Numbered from the stretch's first letter, positions 41,002-51,994 are shown. The stretch is DNA of 64,000 bases from Pseudo-nitzschia pungens (GCA_037355855.1 CM074764.1:806001-870000); one strand, 5' to 3'. A program made the numbers and translations. The notes: a model not told the origin generated them from the letters alone.

Positions 41002-42789
41002 ATGGCGATGGCAACGAACGGAATCTCATCGGTTGCGAGAAGCGTGGTCAAAGCATCGAGATCGTCAGGAAATGCGTGGTCGAGAGCAACCTCTGTTTTC
41101 TTCCGTGAGCCGAGGTGCGGAACCGCTGGTCGGGAAGACAGCTCGGTTGGGAACACTCCGATTCCCACCGACAAGGATGATTGGTTTCGTTCCTTTCGTC
41201 CGGCATCCAATCACGGGTCTTGCACAGCGCCGAGAAGGAAACGCGGACCCCATCGGTCTCCGTTCCATCGCTCGTTCTCGACCGCGGTGAAAACCAATGC
41301 CGAGTCCAGTGGCAGCGAGAACCAACGCGAGGCAGCCGAGGACAGACCCGACACGTCCTGGATGCACATGTACGCCCTTCTGGAAGAATACCGCCGGGAA
41401 CACAAAACGACGATCGTTCCCGAGTACAGCGACGACGAAACCCATCGCAGCATCGCTCGTTGGGTCGTGGCCCAGCGCAAGCGACAAAAGAGCCTGCCCG
41501 CAGAACGGAAAGAATTGCTCAACAAGATCGGCTTCGTCTGGGACTACCAGGAGGCTAGGTGGCTGGAGCAATACGAGCGACTCTGCGACTACGAGAGCAA
41601 GTTCCCCAAAACGCTCGGCCGCGGCAGCGACCTGGAATCCGTCTTCGAAAAGCGGTACCACGAGGATCCGGTCCTGAAGCGATGGGTCAACGCCCAGCGA
41701 CTGAAATACCGCAAGGAATCCATCTCGGCCGAGCGGGTCCGCCTCCTGGACCAGGTCGAGGGCTTTTTCTGGGACGTGAAAGAGGCGCGATGGGCCGAGA
41801 TGTACCGGCGGCTCTCCCTCTACGCGCAACGGAACAATGGATCGTGCACGGTCCCGCAAAACTACAAGGACGACCCGCAGCTGGCCTGCTGGGTGTCGAA
41901 CCAGCGCCAGCGCAGAAAGCAACTCACCTCGGAACGGATCCAGCTCCTGAACGCCCTGGGATTCGTGTGGGATGTTCGAGAAATCCAGTGGCTGGAAACC
42001 TACGACAAATACAAGGCCATGTTTTTCTCGGAGAAGCACGACGACGGGGAGGGAAGCGTTGCCGGCGCCGACGCCGGCGCCGACAGCGGTGAGGAACACA
42101 AACAGCTGACGGAGTGGGCGATCAAACAGCGTCGGTGCTATCGAAACGGAACGCTGTCCGCCTATCGGGTGCAGCGGATGGAGGAACTCGAGCATCCCGC
42201 CGATGGCCACGGATTTGTGTGGGATCCCCACGATCAAAACTGGATGGAAATGTACCACGAGTTGGAGGAATTCCGATCTAAGCACAACCACGTCATGGTT
42301 CCGACCCGCGGCAATGCCAAGCACGGGGCGAACGACGGCACCACCACCGACGACGACGACGACGAAACGAGGAATGAATCCCTGCCACCATCGTCGTCGT
42401 CGTCGTCGTCACCATCGTCCAAGCACCGCCAGCTCGGCATCTGGGCCGCCAATCAGCGACGGGCCTTCAAGACGGGGGCCCTCTCCGAAAAGAGGACGCA
42501 GCTGTTGGACGACATTGGCTTTGTGTGGGACGTTCCGCGGGCCCAATGGGAGGATTCGTACGGGCGTCTGGTGGAGTACCAAAAGCAGCAAATGGCGGCC
42601 GGAAAGGAAGCCTCGGTGTCGACCATGGTTCCGCAGCACTACGAGAAAGACCCCCAGCTGGCGATCTGGGTCAAGGAGCAACGGCAGTGCCGGAAACACG
42701 GCAGTCTCCCTCCGGAACGCCGGCGGCTGCTGGACGAGATCGGCTTTGTGTGGGAGGTTTCCTCTTTTCCGTCCTCGACGTCGTCGTAG
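41002..42789 (+). CDS. helicase-associated (HA) domain repeat protein, six repeats
   Basis: 595 aa, ATG at 41002. The ~100-aa N-terminal leader is basic and Ser/Arg-rich (SSVARSVVKASRSSGNAWSRA...HRSFSTAVK), like a mitochondrial presequence. About six repeats of ~65-90 aa follow, each with W-x-x-x-Y-x-x-L, VPxxY, L-x-x-W-V-x-x-Q-R and L-x-x-x-x-G-F-x-W-D (for example WVVAQRKRQKSLPAERKELL and IGFVWDYQ). These are helicase-associated (PF03457-type) repeats, three-helix modules that presumably bind nucleic acid and are greatly expanded in diatoms. No helicase or other enzymatic domain is present. Repeats 4 and 5 carry acidic/Ala or poly-Asp/Ser insertions. A role in organelle nucleic-acid binding is inference. 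Confidence 0.85.
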   Translation: MAMATNGISSVARSVVKASRSSGNAWSRATSVFFREPRCGTAGREDSSVGNTPIPTDKDDWFRSFRPASNHGSCTAPRRKRGPHRSPFHRSFSTAVKTNAESSGSENQREAAEDRPDTSWMHMYALLEEYRREHKTTIVPEYSDDETHRSIARWVVAQRKRQKSLPAERKELLNKIGFVWDYQEARWLEQYERLCDYESKFPKTLGRGSDLESVFEKRYHEDPVLKRWVNAQRLKYRKESISAERVRLLDQVEGFFWDVKEARWAEMYRRLSLYAQRNNGSCTVPQNYKDDPQLACWVSNQRQRRKQLTSERIQLLNALGFVWDVREIQWLETYDKYKAMFFSEKHDDGEGSVAGADAGADSGEEHKQLTEWAIKQRRCYRNGTLSAYRVQRMEELEHPADGHGFVWDPHDQNWMEMYHELEEFRSKHNHVMVPTRGNAKHGANDGTTTDDDDDETRNESLPPSSSSSSSPSSKHRQLGIWAANQRRAFKTGALSEKRTQLLDDIGFVWDVPRAQWEDSYGRLVEYQKQQMAAGKEASVSTMVPQHYEKDPQLAIWVKEQRQCRKHGSLPPERRRLLDEIGFVWEVSSFPSSTSS

Positions 42790-44363
42790 GCGTGGAATGC
42801 GCACGCGTCCCGACCGACGCGTTCGCCACTCCCGCGGTGTCTTTCCCTCGACGGATCGGGGCAATTCCGGGAGAGTTCCGGTCCGCGGAGCCATCGTCGT
42901 CTTCCCGCCGTCAACAACCAATTGGGACGGTGTTTTTTTGCTACGCATTTGGAAGCATTCCGAAGCGACCGCTAGATTCATATTTCGTCACCACAGCAAA
43001 ACTGGAGTTTCGACTGCTTTCACCCCGAAACGCGAGGAGTCTGCGCCGTAAAATCCAGACCAGGGCTGTTGTAACTCGAGTTTCACGTTCCAACTACTAC
43101 ACGTAGTAGAAATCAATAACAATCACCGAAGCCTGTCCCTGGAGCTTCTTGTGTTGTCATTGCACTCTCTCGGAAATCCTCACATGAGAAAAGAGTTACT
43201 ATTGTTAGTACTGAATATTAGTTAAAGGACGTCGTGCATCATGGATTGTCTTTCATGCCAATTTCAACAAGTTCTATCCTTCATTCTTCTTGTAGTAGGT
43301 AGTAGTAGTGTTTTAAGTTCTTGTTCCCGTAGTACTTCGTGTCATTTGTACTAATTTGTGGCCCAGACCAGGGGTCATCATAATTAGTACTTCGTATTTT
43401 GCATACACCAGATCCCCTACTTGTTGTACTAGTAGCTGACCGGTCGAACTCAACGGAGATCTGCCCCATTTGTATTGTGGTTACTGCTATGGATCATCAT
43501 TACACTAGTACAAGCAGTAAGGTTACTTGCACTATTCTTGTTTTTTGGTTTTCCGATTTGTAGTAAGATTTTTACAGTGTGTAGCAACTTGTGGTCACAA
43601 AGTACGTACCAGGTAAGTTAAAAGTACAAGTAAGGTTTACCAACACCATAACCTTATCGTAATCTTACTCGAAATGTCACGGAACAGTTCTTGTCAACAG
43701 TTGAGTCCAATCAGATCTTTTGTTCATTTTAACTCTATCCCTAACGATAGGTTTCACTTGTTCTGTGATGTCAGAGGATATATCAGCCGACCAATCACGA
43801 ACACATACATACGTCACAAAATGCGGCTGCTGTATGCCTTCGCGTCTCGACTTTCGTGCACATCAGTGATACGAGGTAAGGTTACTTACGGAATGGTACG
43901 GTAGCAACAAACTTCTCGAATCGAATCATCAACAATCATCAATCAATCATCAAAATCAGAACTGCTGGAACGCCAGTAAGATCAGCAGTACGGTAGCATT
44001 GCGTAAGCGTTACGAGTGCGGCAGTAGAGTGGACTAGGAAGATCCCCAATCGACGATATCAACGAGCATCCCCCGTCTCGAAAACAGAAAAGTAACCGGT
44101 GCGGTTGTTTTGGGCTGTCATCACACCAGTACACAAGTTAACCTTACCCACTCCCTCCATCGTCACAAAAACAGAACTCATTTTTGAGCACTGTTTGAAC
44201 GATAGGAGTACCGTACACTCGTTTGTCACTCAGCACTCTCTGATCCCCAAGAGTCCCAGTGTCAGAGAGCATCGCATCCCACCCTCTTGATTGATTCATT
44301 CATCCAATAGTATTGCTATTACTATTACTATTATTTTTTAGAAGAAGAACGACTGAAATCACC
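42790..44363. other. intergenic, dense TAAGGTTA motifs
   Basis: No gene seen. Motifs occur near 43517, 43630, 43655, 43874 and 44140. (ATCA)n/(GATT)n tracts lie near 43925-43955 and 44286-44300, upstream of the LCIB-family gene. Confidence 0.5.
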
Positions 44364-45293
44364 ATGAAATTCAGTACGGCCATTGTTTTCCTTTCCTCCG
44401 TAGTCTCCAGTGCTACCGCTTTTGCTCCCGCTCGCGTTCCCGCTCGCACCTCCAGTTCGTTGAACATTGTCGTCGGCGATACGGCCGAGGAATTCGCGGC
44501 CCGCGTCGAAGCAACCTTCGAGAACGCTCCCACCAAGGACCCCGACTTCGATGCCATCGTCAAGAGCTACTTCCCCGGTGCCATCACCAACCAGGAAGTG
44601 GTAACCGCTACCGTCAACATCTTGGCCAGCAAGGGATACAACGGAGAAAACACCCTGCTCGCGACCAGTCTGTGCTGCGATGAATTGGCCCGCCAACTGG
44701 AGGACGATTTCAATCGCATCTACGGAAACAACTTCAATCTCGGAGGATTGGCCGGATTCCCCTTTGCCGGCAAGACCGGCTTCGGAGCCATGGCCGCCCA
44801 CATTCCCGACGATGGATACTGCTTGGTCGTCTACGGACCCCACGTCGGAATCACCGCCGACGGAACCGTCGGAAAGGTCGAGCGTTCCGGGATTGCTCTG
44901 GTCGATACCTGCTGCGGATCGGCGGTGGCCGCCTCCAACTACGTCGAATCCATCATGAGCGGAACCAAGGACGTCAACACGGGCATCCAGACCTTCCTCG
45001 ACTTCCAGCAGCAAGGCGTCCAGGAACTCATCCTCCCCCACGGAAAGCGATTGGCGGACGCCGACAACCGCATGGTCGAACTTCCCCTGGCGCTCTACGA
45101 CTCGCAAGACGTTCTCCTCACGGAGATTGTCCAGGGCGGCGCCACCAGCATCAAGCGCGGATTGGCCATGCTCGGAGGAATCCAGATCAACACCGGTCCG
45201 GACACTCCCGATTACTTCGTCCCCCTCAAGTTCGATTACACCAACTATCGAGGTGAGGTTGTCGGCGATTTCTTGCCTAGCCTTGTGGAGTAA
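44364..45293 (+). CDS. LCIB: plastid LCIB/theta-type carbonic anhydrase
   Basis: 309 aa, intronless, ATG at 44364. The signal peptide ends SSAT followed by AFAPARVP, an almost textbook diatom plastid motif. The core shows LCIB/LCIC-family features: SLCCDELARQLEDDF (Cys104/105, Asp106, Arg110), GLAGFPFAGKTGFGAMAAHIPDDG, VVYGPHVG (His160) and DTCCGSAV (Cys183/184). A Cys-His-Cys zinc site with the Asp/Arg pair is what makes active members carbonic anhydrases. These proteins act in the CO2-concentrating mechanism, in the stroma, pyrenoid or thylakoid lumen; the exact plastid compartment cannot be read from this sequence. All key residues are present, so it is probably active. Confidence 0.9.
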   Translation: MKFSTAIVFLSSVVSSATAFAPARVPARTSSSLNIVVGDTAEEFAARVEATFENAPTKDPDFDAIVKSYFPGAITNQEVVTATVNILASKGYNGENTLLATSLCCDELARQLEDDFNRIYGNNFNLGGLAGFPFAGKTGFGAMAAHIPDDGYCLVVYGPHVGITADGTVGKVERSGIALVDTCCGSAVAASNYVESIMSGTKDVNTGIQTFLDFQQQGVQELILPHGKRLADADNRMVELPLALYDSQDVLLTEIVQGGATSIKRGLAMLGGIQINTGPDTPDYFVPLKFDYTNYRGEVVGDFLPSLVE

Positions 45294-45707
45294 GTGCCCG
45301 CGCCATTCATTGGTCTTCACCCAGACCCGTTGTGACTCAGCATTGCACCGCATTGCGTATCGTCTTGCTCTCTGCTTGCTGCTTGTTCACAGCCAAGTCG
45401 GGCGAGGCAGAAACGACCGATCTAAAGCTAAAGTTGCAAGATTAGTAACCAATCGAACTAGAAGAATTTATCTTCCTTACCAAAAAAAACAAAGCGATGC
45501 ACTTCTTTCTGTTTCTTCGTACCTCTCATACATAGAGTTTCGTTTCGTTTCATTTCGTTTTGCTCTGTTCTGCTCTGCTCTGCTTGCTTTCGATACGATT
45601 CTTCTTCGATGACGTAAACGTGCACTCGACCACTTTCAACCCGTTCGTACCGATCTTGCAACGATCGTCCTTTTTGTTTCGTGCGCGTTCGTGATAGAAA
45701 CAAAACG
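45294..45707. other. intergenic
   Basis: Spacer between two plus-strand genes with a TTTCGTTTCATTTCGTTTTGC-like pyrimidine-rich repeat near 45540-45585. No gene. Confidence 0.5.
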
Positions 45708-48596
45708 ATGCCAACGCTTGACGCTCCGATTGAAAACAAGACGACGGACTCAGCAGATGATTCCGGCAGCGACGATGATGGGGGTGGAGATGACGAGAAA
45801 ATTGTCGATGGTCACACGGTGGATCACACCTTCAGCGATAGCGCTGCAACCAGCTCGACAGCGGTAGTTGGAGACAGTGTGTCGTTCACCTCACCATTGG
45901 CAACAGAAAAAAATGATTCGAGCATTCCTGCCATCCAAGACCTGGATCTTACCACAAGGAAAGATGGTGAAGAAGCAGAACCCCGAATGCGACACTCCAC
46001 AAAGATGGTTCGAGATAGTTTGCAAACCAAACCAATCACCACAGAAAGGAACACGACCATTGGAAAAGCGGATCTCGACGCACAGAAAGAAGAGGACGAT
46101 GCAACAGATTCCAAACTCCGAAGCATTTCAGAGCCGGTCGGAGACAGTTTGCCAACCAAGCCGGTGGAAAGAGAAAAGGAGACTGGTGGTGACAACTTTG
46201 ATACGACAGAGTCAAGAATCCAAAGCACTCCAGAGACGGTGGAAGATGGATTGCCAACCAGGCCACTCACAACAGACAAGGATGCTACCGATTCTGCCAT
46301 CCAAGATGTGGGTCGAAGTACGAAGAAAGAAGGAGGTTCAACCGAATCGCAAATCCAAAGCACTACGGAGACAACCAAAGGCGGTTCGGCAATCGAGCCT
46401 ATCACAACAGAAACAGACACTACCAATTCTGCCATCAAAGATGCAGAGACTACAATAGAGAAAGAAGCAGATGGAACAAAACCCCAAGCCCAAAGCACTA
46501 CAGAGACAGCCAAAGGCAGTTTGGCAATCGAGCCAATCATGACCGAAACAGACACTACCAATTCTACCATGAAAGATGCATTGACTGCCACAGAGAAAGT
46601 GGATACAACAAAACCCAAAGCCCAAAACCCTGCAGATGGCTGTGAAGATAGCTTGCAAACCGAACCAATCACGATAGAAATCCAAAGCGCTACAAAGGTT
46701 GTCGAAGACAGTTTAGAGACCAAATCGTTCACATCGGAAAAGGATGCAGCCACTAAAAACGATGCTGGCCCCACCTCTGCGATAGAAAAGGATGCATCGA
46801 TTTCTCAAATTGAAAACCCTTCAGAGTCAGTGGAAGATAGTTCCCAAACCAAGACAATCGCAACACTCAAAGATAAACCCAATGTTTTCATTGAAGCTGT
46901 TGATCTTACTGCAAAGAGAGACGACGACGCAGATGCAGTGGACGATAGTTTGCAAAGTATCTCCTTGTCAACTACAGAAAAGGACGCAATCGATTTTAGT
47001 CTCGAATGTGTGGATTCGATCACAAAGAAAGAGAAGAAATCGGATGTTCAAGCCGAAACTTCTGCAGCCAATAACAAAAACGATCTTGACGTTGCCGAAG
47101 AAATAGTTGTCAAAGAAACAGAGAAGGATTCAACCGAAGCAAACAGAGACATTGTAATGGAGGAGCTCGGCGTTGAAACCATACCAACGGAGGACGATGA
47201 GGAAGCTGATCCTTTCTTCGGAGAGAAACAAGGTAACAGTAATGGTGTACACGGGGTTGGCGATTCTGAAACCCAAACAACGATGGACGAAGATATAGTC
47301 CCTGAGACGGTCAGTGAAAAACGTCAATTCGATGCGATGGAAGATAGCCAAGGAGACCAAATCGATTTCGACATCGAACCAGAAATAGAAGACAACAGCA
47401 AGGCAACACTCTCTGCCCCACTACTCCAAAGCATGCAGCTCGATACCACGAACAATAATGAAGACCGGGAGGGTTCTGCGAACTCTTTCTTGAACGATAC
47501 GCAAAATAACACATCTCAAGACAAATTGGAAGCACTCTCTGTCATCGAAGGATTCCAAAACCAATCATCGGGCCAGGATGCGCCAACAAAGAGCGACGAT
47601 CTGTTTTCACTCGATTTTCCGGGTGAAGCAACTGAGACGATTAGCGAAATCAAAGAAGAATCCATGGATGCTACCAAAGCAGACGATCAACACATATCTT
47701 GGATAACTACTGCTTCGAATCCAACTGCTTCTGAAAGTGAACCAACACGCGGGGAACATAATGACTCCGAACAAAACCCCACCGAGGTCGAAGCTAACGC
47801 GCTATTCGACGAAGATCACTTGTCTTGGATAACTGCTTTAGAACCCCAGGAAGAAAATCCAGAGGGTCAAATACCAGAACCTTTCATCCCGACGTCATCT
47901 AATTCGAGCGATTTCGACGCTGCTGGCTTTGATTTTGAACACATGTCGTGGATCACTGCACTAGATTCGTCGGAGGCACACGACAACAGCGATGATGACT
48001 ACGTCTACGTCGATGCTGACGACGACGAACTGCTCCCCGAGGGCGATATGCATTTGTTGGGGGAACAAATTGTATCAGCCCTCGACAAAACCGAGGTCGA
48101 CATTGTGGACGAAGACAACGACGAACCCATCACTCCCTTGACTTTGGCTGAAGTCTTGCTCGAAACCATTGAATACGATGCCATGGAAAGGAAAAATCGG
48201 GGATTGGGCCAATTTGCAGCCGATTCTTTGTATTCCATCTCAGCCACCGATGACCAAAAACAGTTGTCGGAGGATTGGTTTACAAAAGCCTTGCTGCGCG
48301 AGATTGCAATAATCTATGGTTCGGAAGACGACGATCGAGAAGAGAGTATTTTCCTCGAAATTGACCGAACATGGGGAGAGGAGCTTTCGCTTTTTGCGGA
48401 TTCAATTCTGCATATCATCACCGGCGACGAAGATGCCGGAGACGAACAAATCCAGGGACCAACTATTCACCAACAAAAATCTACAACCTCAACAACTACT
48501 AATGCCATCTACAAGCATGAAGTGAAACGCGAGAATCCTCCAGCCAGCAGTCATAGATTTGTGTTGCCCCCGGATGGATCGGGACTATTAGATTAG
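45708..48596 (+). CDS. large acidic repeat protein, unknown
   Basis: 962 aa from ATG 45708 (the open frame upstream starts with GTG). Residues ~60-400 are degenerate ~35-40-aa repeats rich in Thr, Lys, Glu and Ser, with cores like DSLQTKPITTE and ESQIQSTTETTKG. A highly acidic region follows in which HISWIT, HLSWIT and HMSWIT occur three times, about 40-45 residues apart, each after an acidic D/E-rich run. The last ~150 residues look folded (LTLAEVLLETIEYDAMERKN, then LREIAIIYG, then WGEELSLFADSILHII). There is no signal peptide or TM. It may be a nuclear or cytosolic scaffold with short linear motifs. No family recognised. Confidence 0.6.
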   Translation: MPTLDAPIENKTTDSADDSGSDDDGGGDDEKIVDGHTVDHTFSDSAATSSTAVVGDSVSFTSPLATEKNDSSIPAIQDLDLTTRKDGEEAEPRMRHSTKMVRDSLQTKPITTERNTTIGKADLDAQKEEDDATDSKLRSISEPVGDSLPTKPVEREKETGGDNFDTTESRIQSTPETVEDGLPTRPLTTDKDATDSAIQDVGRSTKKEGGSTESQIQSTTETTKGGSAIEPITTETDTTNSAIKDAETTIEKEADGTKPQAQSTTETAKGSLAIEPIMTETDTTNSTMKDALTATEKVDTTKPKAQNPADGCEDSLQTEPITIEIQSATKVVEDSLETKSFTSEKDAATKNDAGPTSAIEKDASISQIENPSESVEDSSQTKTIATLKDKPNVFIEAVDLTAKRDDDADAVDDSLQSISLSTTEKDAIDFSLECVDSITKKEKKSDVQAETSAANNKNDLDVAEEIVVKETEKDSTEANRDIVMEELGVETIPTEDDEEADPFFGEKQGNSNGVHGVGDSETQTTMDEDIVPETVSEKRQFDAMEDSQGDQIDFDIEPEIEDNSKATLSAPLLQSMQLDTTNNNEDREGSANSFLNDTQNNTSQDKLEALSVIEGFQNQSSGQDAPTKSDDLFSLDFPGEATETISEIKEESMDATKADDQHISWITTASNPTASESEPTRGEHNDSEQNPTEVEANALFDEDHLSWITALEPQEENPEGQIPEPFIPTSSNSSDFDAAGFDFEHMSWITALDSSEAHDNSDDDYVYVDADDDELLPEGDMHLLGEQIVSALDKTEVDIVDEDNDEPITPLTLAEVLLETIEYDAMERKNRGLGQFAADSLYSISATDDQKQLSEDWFTKALLREIAIIYGSEDDDREESIFLEIDRTWGEELSLFADSILHIITGDEDAGDEQIQGPTIHQQKSTTSTTTNAIYKHEVKRENPPASSHRFVLPPDGSGLLD

Positions 48597-49107
48597 AGAC
48601 CCCGTCTATTCTCTGAGAGGTTCCGTTGCTATTCATTCGACTGACACTTCGCAGATGTGTCGTAATTGCTCTGATGCATTTCTTGTACAAACTAAATACT
48701 GTAACCATATTCTGTAACAATAATTTAATTCAGAACATTTTTTCTCAGTCACGAATTACGTAAGTATTGTTTGCTGTCCCACTTTCGTAGAGCGAGGGTG
48801 ACAAGGTGCCTCGAGAGCTTGTACTCGTTCGACAGGAACGCTCCTTGCAGTGTTTCAGTGTTATTTGTCATTCCCATGGACCAGGCAATCGTTTATCGAT
48901 CGTTTGTGTAGTGGTCGTATAACTTAAATTAGTTACATCATCAAGCCTCTTTCGCTTCTCGTAATCGAGTTGCTCTGACGTTATCTCATTCCTCGATTTG
49001 GTTCGGAGTCGTTTGTCTATACTCGCCTAACATCGTTCTCTGCGATCCATATTGTACTTGTACTTGTACTTTTGGCTGCCATTCTTCCCATTAGCTTAGA
49101 GGATAAA
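48597..49107. other. intergenic between convergent genes
   Basis: No gene seen between the acidic repeat gene (+) and the hydrolase gene (-). A short TTGTACTTG run lies near 49050. Confidence 0.5.
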
Positions 49108-50037
49108 TCACGTGAAGAGACTGTCGCGCCGGGCTTCCCCCCTCCCGAATTCCGGGCACAACCATGGCTTTTGCCGCTCCAACTTTCGGGGAGAATCTGT
49201 TAGCAGTGCCACAAGGTGTTGGTGAAGAATTGCGCAGGGCTTTGGCTGCTCTTGTTGTCGAATCCACTCGCCAAGGACCGCGTCGTGTGGGTCTCTCCCC
49301 CAGTCGGCGCAGGAATCTTCCAGCACCAGGGTCTCGCATCCCTCCGAGCACGCCACCTCAGAGGCGGTGCGTACGCAGACGCTCGTTACCAGGCCACACA
49401 CTAGCACTAAAGGAGATTCGTCGCCAACGGTCGCAAACCTGCGCAGAGCCTCTCGCAGTTGGTGCTGCCCTGCACCCGACCAGCTCGGATCTGGAATCAG
49501 GAGCTCCTTAGGATCGTCGTTGTTCCCATCACCGGGAATTTTACTATCTAGGGAGATGTTGTTTGTCGTTGTCATGTTCAAATCACTGTTCTTTGCGTTA
49601 TAGTAGCGGAGTGAGTGCTGCCGCCGTCGAGGATGGACAGCATGAAGATGGATAATGCGCGAGTGGGGGCATTTTCTGCAGAGCTCGAGAGTATCGTTGA
49701 GTCGCTTTGGAAAGTCTGGGAAATCCTCTCGTAGAATGGCCGGGCAATCCACCATCCAGTACGAGCGTTTTGACTCCAGGCGGACACCCACCACAACCAG
49801 AACGATGGGGCGTGGCTTCGGGTGCATGGCTTGTTGAAGATTGCTGCTGCTGTAATTGCCACTGATATGGTAGCTCAGACCAGCGTTCTCCTCGTCACGT
49901 GTAGAAGGTACGATCACTGGGATTTCAACCTCAGACGGAATCCATGACTTACGATTGTACTTGGTGCTGTCAAGTTCCTCGTCGACAATGTTGTCATCAT
50001 TGCTGTCTTCGATCATTGCGATTGTTTTGATTTCCAT
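49108..50037 (-). CDS. isochorismatase-like cysteine hydrolase
   Basis: 309 aa, ATG at 50037. After a ~75-aa acidic leader comes a Rossmann-like isochorismatase fold: PIVLVVVGVRLES, LNDTLELCRKCPHSRIIHLHAVH, and the signature VLVCGLVTSVCVRTASEVACSEG with the nucleophilic Cys221, then ETLVLEDSCADW. This family hydrolyses amide or vinyl-ether bonds (isochorismatase, nicotinamidase, ureidoacrylate amidohydrolase). The first strand normally ends in the catalytic Asp (as in ALLVIDMQ); here it reads VVVGVRLES with no Asp at that place, so activity is uncertain. The C-terminal ~45 residues are an extension. Substrate unknown. Confidence 0.7.
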   Translation of the reverse strand: MEIKTIAMIEDSNDDNIVDEELDSTKYNRKSWIPSEVEIPVIVPSTRDEENAGLSYHISGNYSSSNLQQAMHPKPRPIVLVVVGVRLESKRSYWMVDCPAILREDFPDFPKRLNDTLELCRKCPHSRIIHLHAVHPRRRQHSLRYYNAKNSDLNMTTTNNISLDSKIPGDGNNDDPKELLIPDPSWSGAGQHQLREALRRFATVGDESPLVLVCGLVTSVCVRTASEVACSEGCETLVLEDSCADWGRDPHDAVLGEWIRQQEQPKPCAILHQHLVALLTDSPRKLERQKPWLCPEFGRGEARRDSLFT

Positions 50038-51994
50038 TCAGTAATGAGTAAATTTGCTCTCGTCGTATTTTGTTGGAGAACACACAGTGTGATGGGATTG
50101 GTAATTATATAAGAGAGTTGATTTGGAAGTAAGAACCATTGCAAGAACTATTATATATTGTTGAAGCAATTATCATACGGTAGCCTTACAGGTAAAACTA
50201 AATTTCCATTCGCTTCAATCTTGCATCTTGTAAAAAGATGTTCGAAATTTCGGCATCGCCAACTATCGGGAAACACGTGTCTAAGAAAACTACTTCGTAT
50301 CCACTATGTAACAGCTTCATTCATAGATACAAGCCTCTCTATTGCGCTTAGGTCATACGCATAATTGAAATATATTGTTGAGATAGGTACTATTGTACAC
50401 AAATCATTACTATTCATTGAAGCTTGCAATTGATGTTAAAAAAATGTGCTTTTGACATGCCCATTCGAAGATATGCCTCATTCGCTGAGGAATGATTTGG
50501 TTTGTCTCGTCGCGTGATACGGTACAACAAAATACGTGTAAAAAGTAAAGAGGTTTGGTCATACGGTATTGATTACACGGTACTAACAAGTAGAATACGG
50601 TTCCCCGTTGTAGTAACAATGATACCGGTTCATCATCGAAGTGCTAGCTAGAGGGACAAATCTTTGTATCTGCCTCGCCAATTGAATTGCATCGTACCGG
50701 TATCGTTAGAAGACGTTACGACATTTCTCCGCGCAAGAGATAGATACCCTAACGAAATACGGGTACTCGTACGACGTACAAGTGATACGAGTACGTGGAC
50801 TAGAAACGTTTGTAATAAGAATATCAATAGTAAGTAATTACTACGTACGAAGTAAGGGTTTAGTAACCAAAGTCACCCGGTTTTGGGGGTCAGGTTATGA
50901 GCTAGAGCAACAACGAAAGCCTCTCTGTTTGCTGTAACTCTGATAAGTCTAAGACACCAGCTCGGACACTAATTTATACCCGATGAGAGAAATGGCAAGG
51001 TCGTACTCGTAAGCTTTCCACAATGATACCCAATAAGCTTATTCTTGCGTGCCTGACCTTTTCTTACATCGGGCCACAAAATTCGCTCGTAATTACGAAA
51101 AAAGTCTGTAACTTACGGTCAGATCTTCGATTGCTGTATTCTTTTGTTATGAAGTAGTAGTAACCTCACTACCTTACAAGTACCGGTACCGGATACTCGT
51201 ACGTGTAATTCCCATCGTCTTCATCGGATCAACTCTCAATTTTCCTCTCATTTTGTTTGTTCTGTCCAATGTCGAAGTAGCCCAGGAATTATAGCACTAA
51301 CTTGATCTCAATGCCAGTCATCAGTCCTTGCTACTATTTCCCACTTATCCGGATTTTTGTTGTGTACCTCGTCAGACCTCCAGAGTGTGGCCTGGAATAG
51401 CTCCGCCCTGGCAACAAAATCGCAAGCGATCATGATCTGGTCCAATCGACCAGCAACGGGGTGATGCTGTCAGTTGCTGAATCCTCTGGAACACCGAACA
51501 TTAATATGTTTTCGAGGAATACTGAGGTGATGAAACGTTTTGTGTCTGGGATAATAAGTTATTCGAGATGTTTCGAAAATAATATGCACAAAAACTTTAG
51601 TCGTTGTCGTAATACCAATTACATTGTAGTATCATCACGAAAATAGGATGAATTATGATTCGAAGGATTGATGAACTCGGACTGCGCCAACAAGAAAATA
51701 CCTTATCGTTCCAGGGACTCCTTTGCAAAATGCCAACAAAAGACTGGGCATAGAAAAGCAGCGTGCAAGAAGTCAGCACGTTATTGCGTTCCAATGCGGC
51801 TATTCGAACGATCGTTCATATTTCCTGAAAATTTTAAAGTTCGAAGGGCAAGGCGGCACTATATCACTCATATTATTCGCGAGTCGACCCCGATTTGTTC
51901 CATAGTATTAAAACGAAACTTGCAAATAAAAAAATCTCTATTTCTCTATGATGATACTACACGTAGTAGTAGTTTGTTGCTGGAAAATCCTCCT
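50038..51994. other. AT-rich gene-poor stretch
   Basis: No supported gene. Scattered GTACGTA/TACCGGTA steps (for example 50690-50860, 51175-51205). Around 51280-51480 base composition is more even and a minus-strand fragment is open, but it shows no domain. Confidence 0.45.

Noticed and set aside
41065..42324. 419-aa minus-strand open frame
   Set aside because: Shadow of the HA-repeat gene; no domain of its own and the plus strand repeats are unmistakable.
44331..45353. 340-aa minus-strand open frame
   Set aside because: Antisense to the LCIB-type gene, which carries the targeting signal and zinc motifs.
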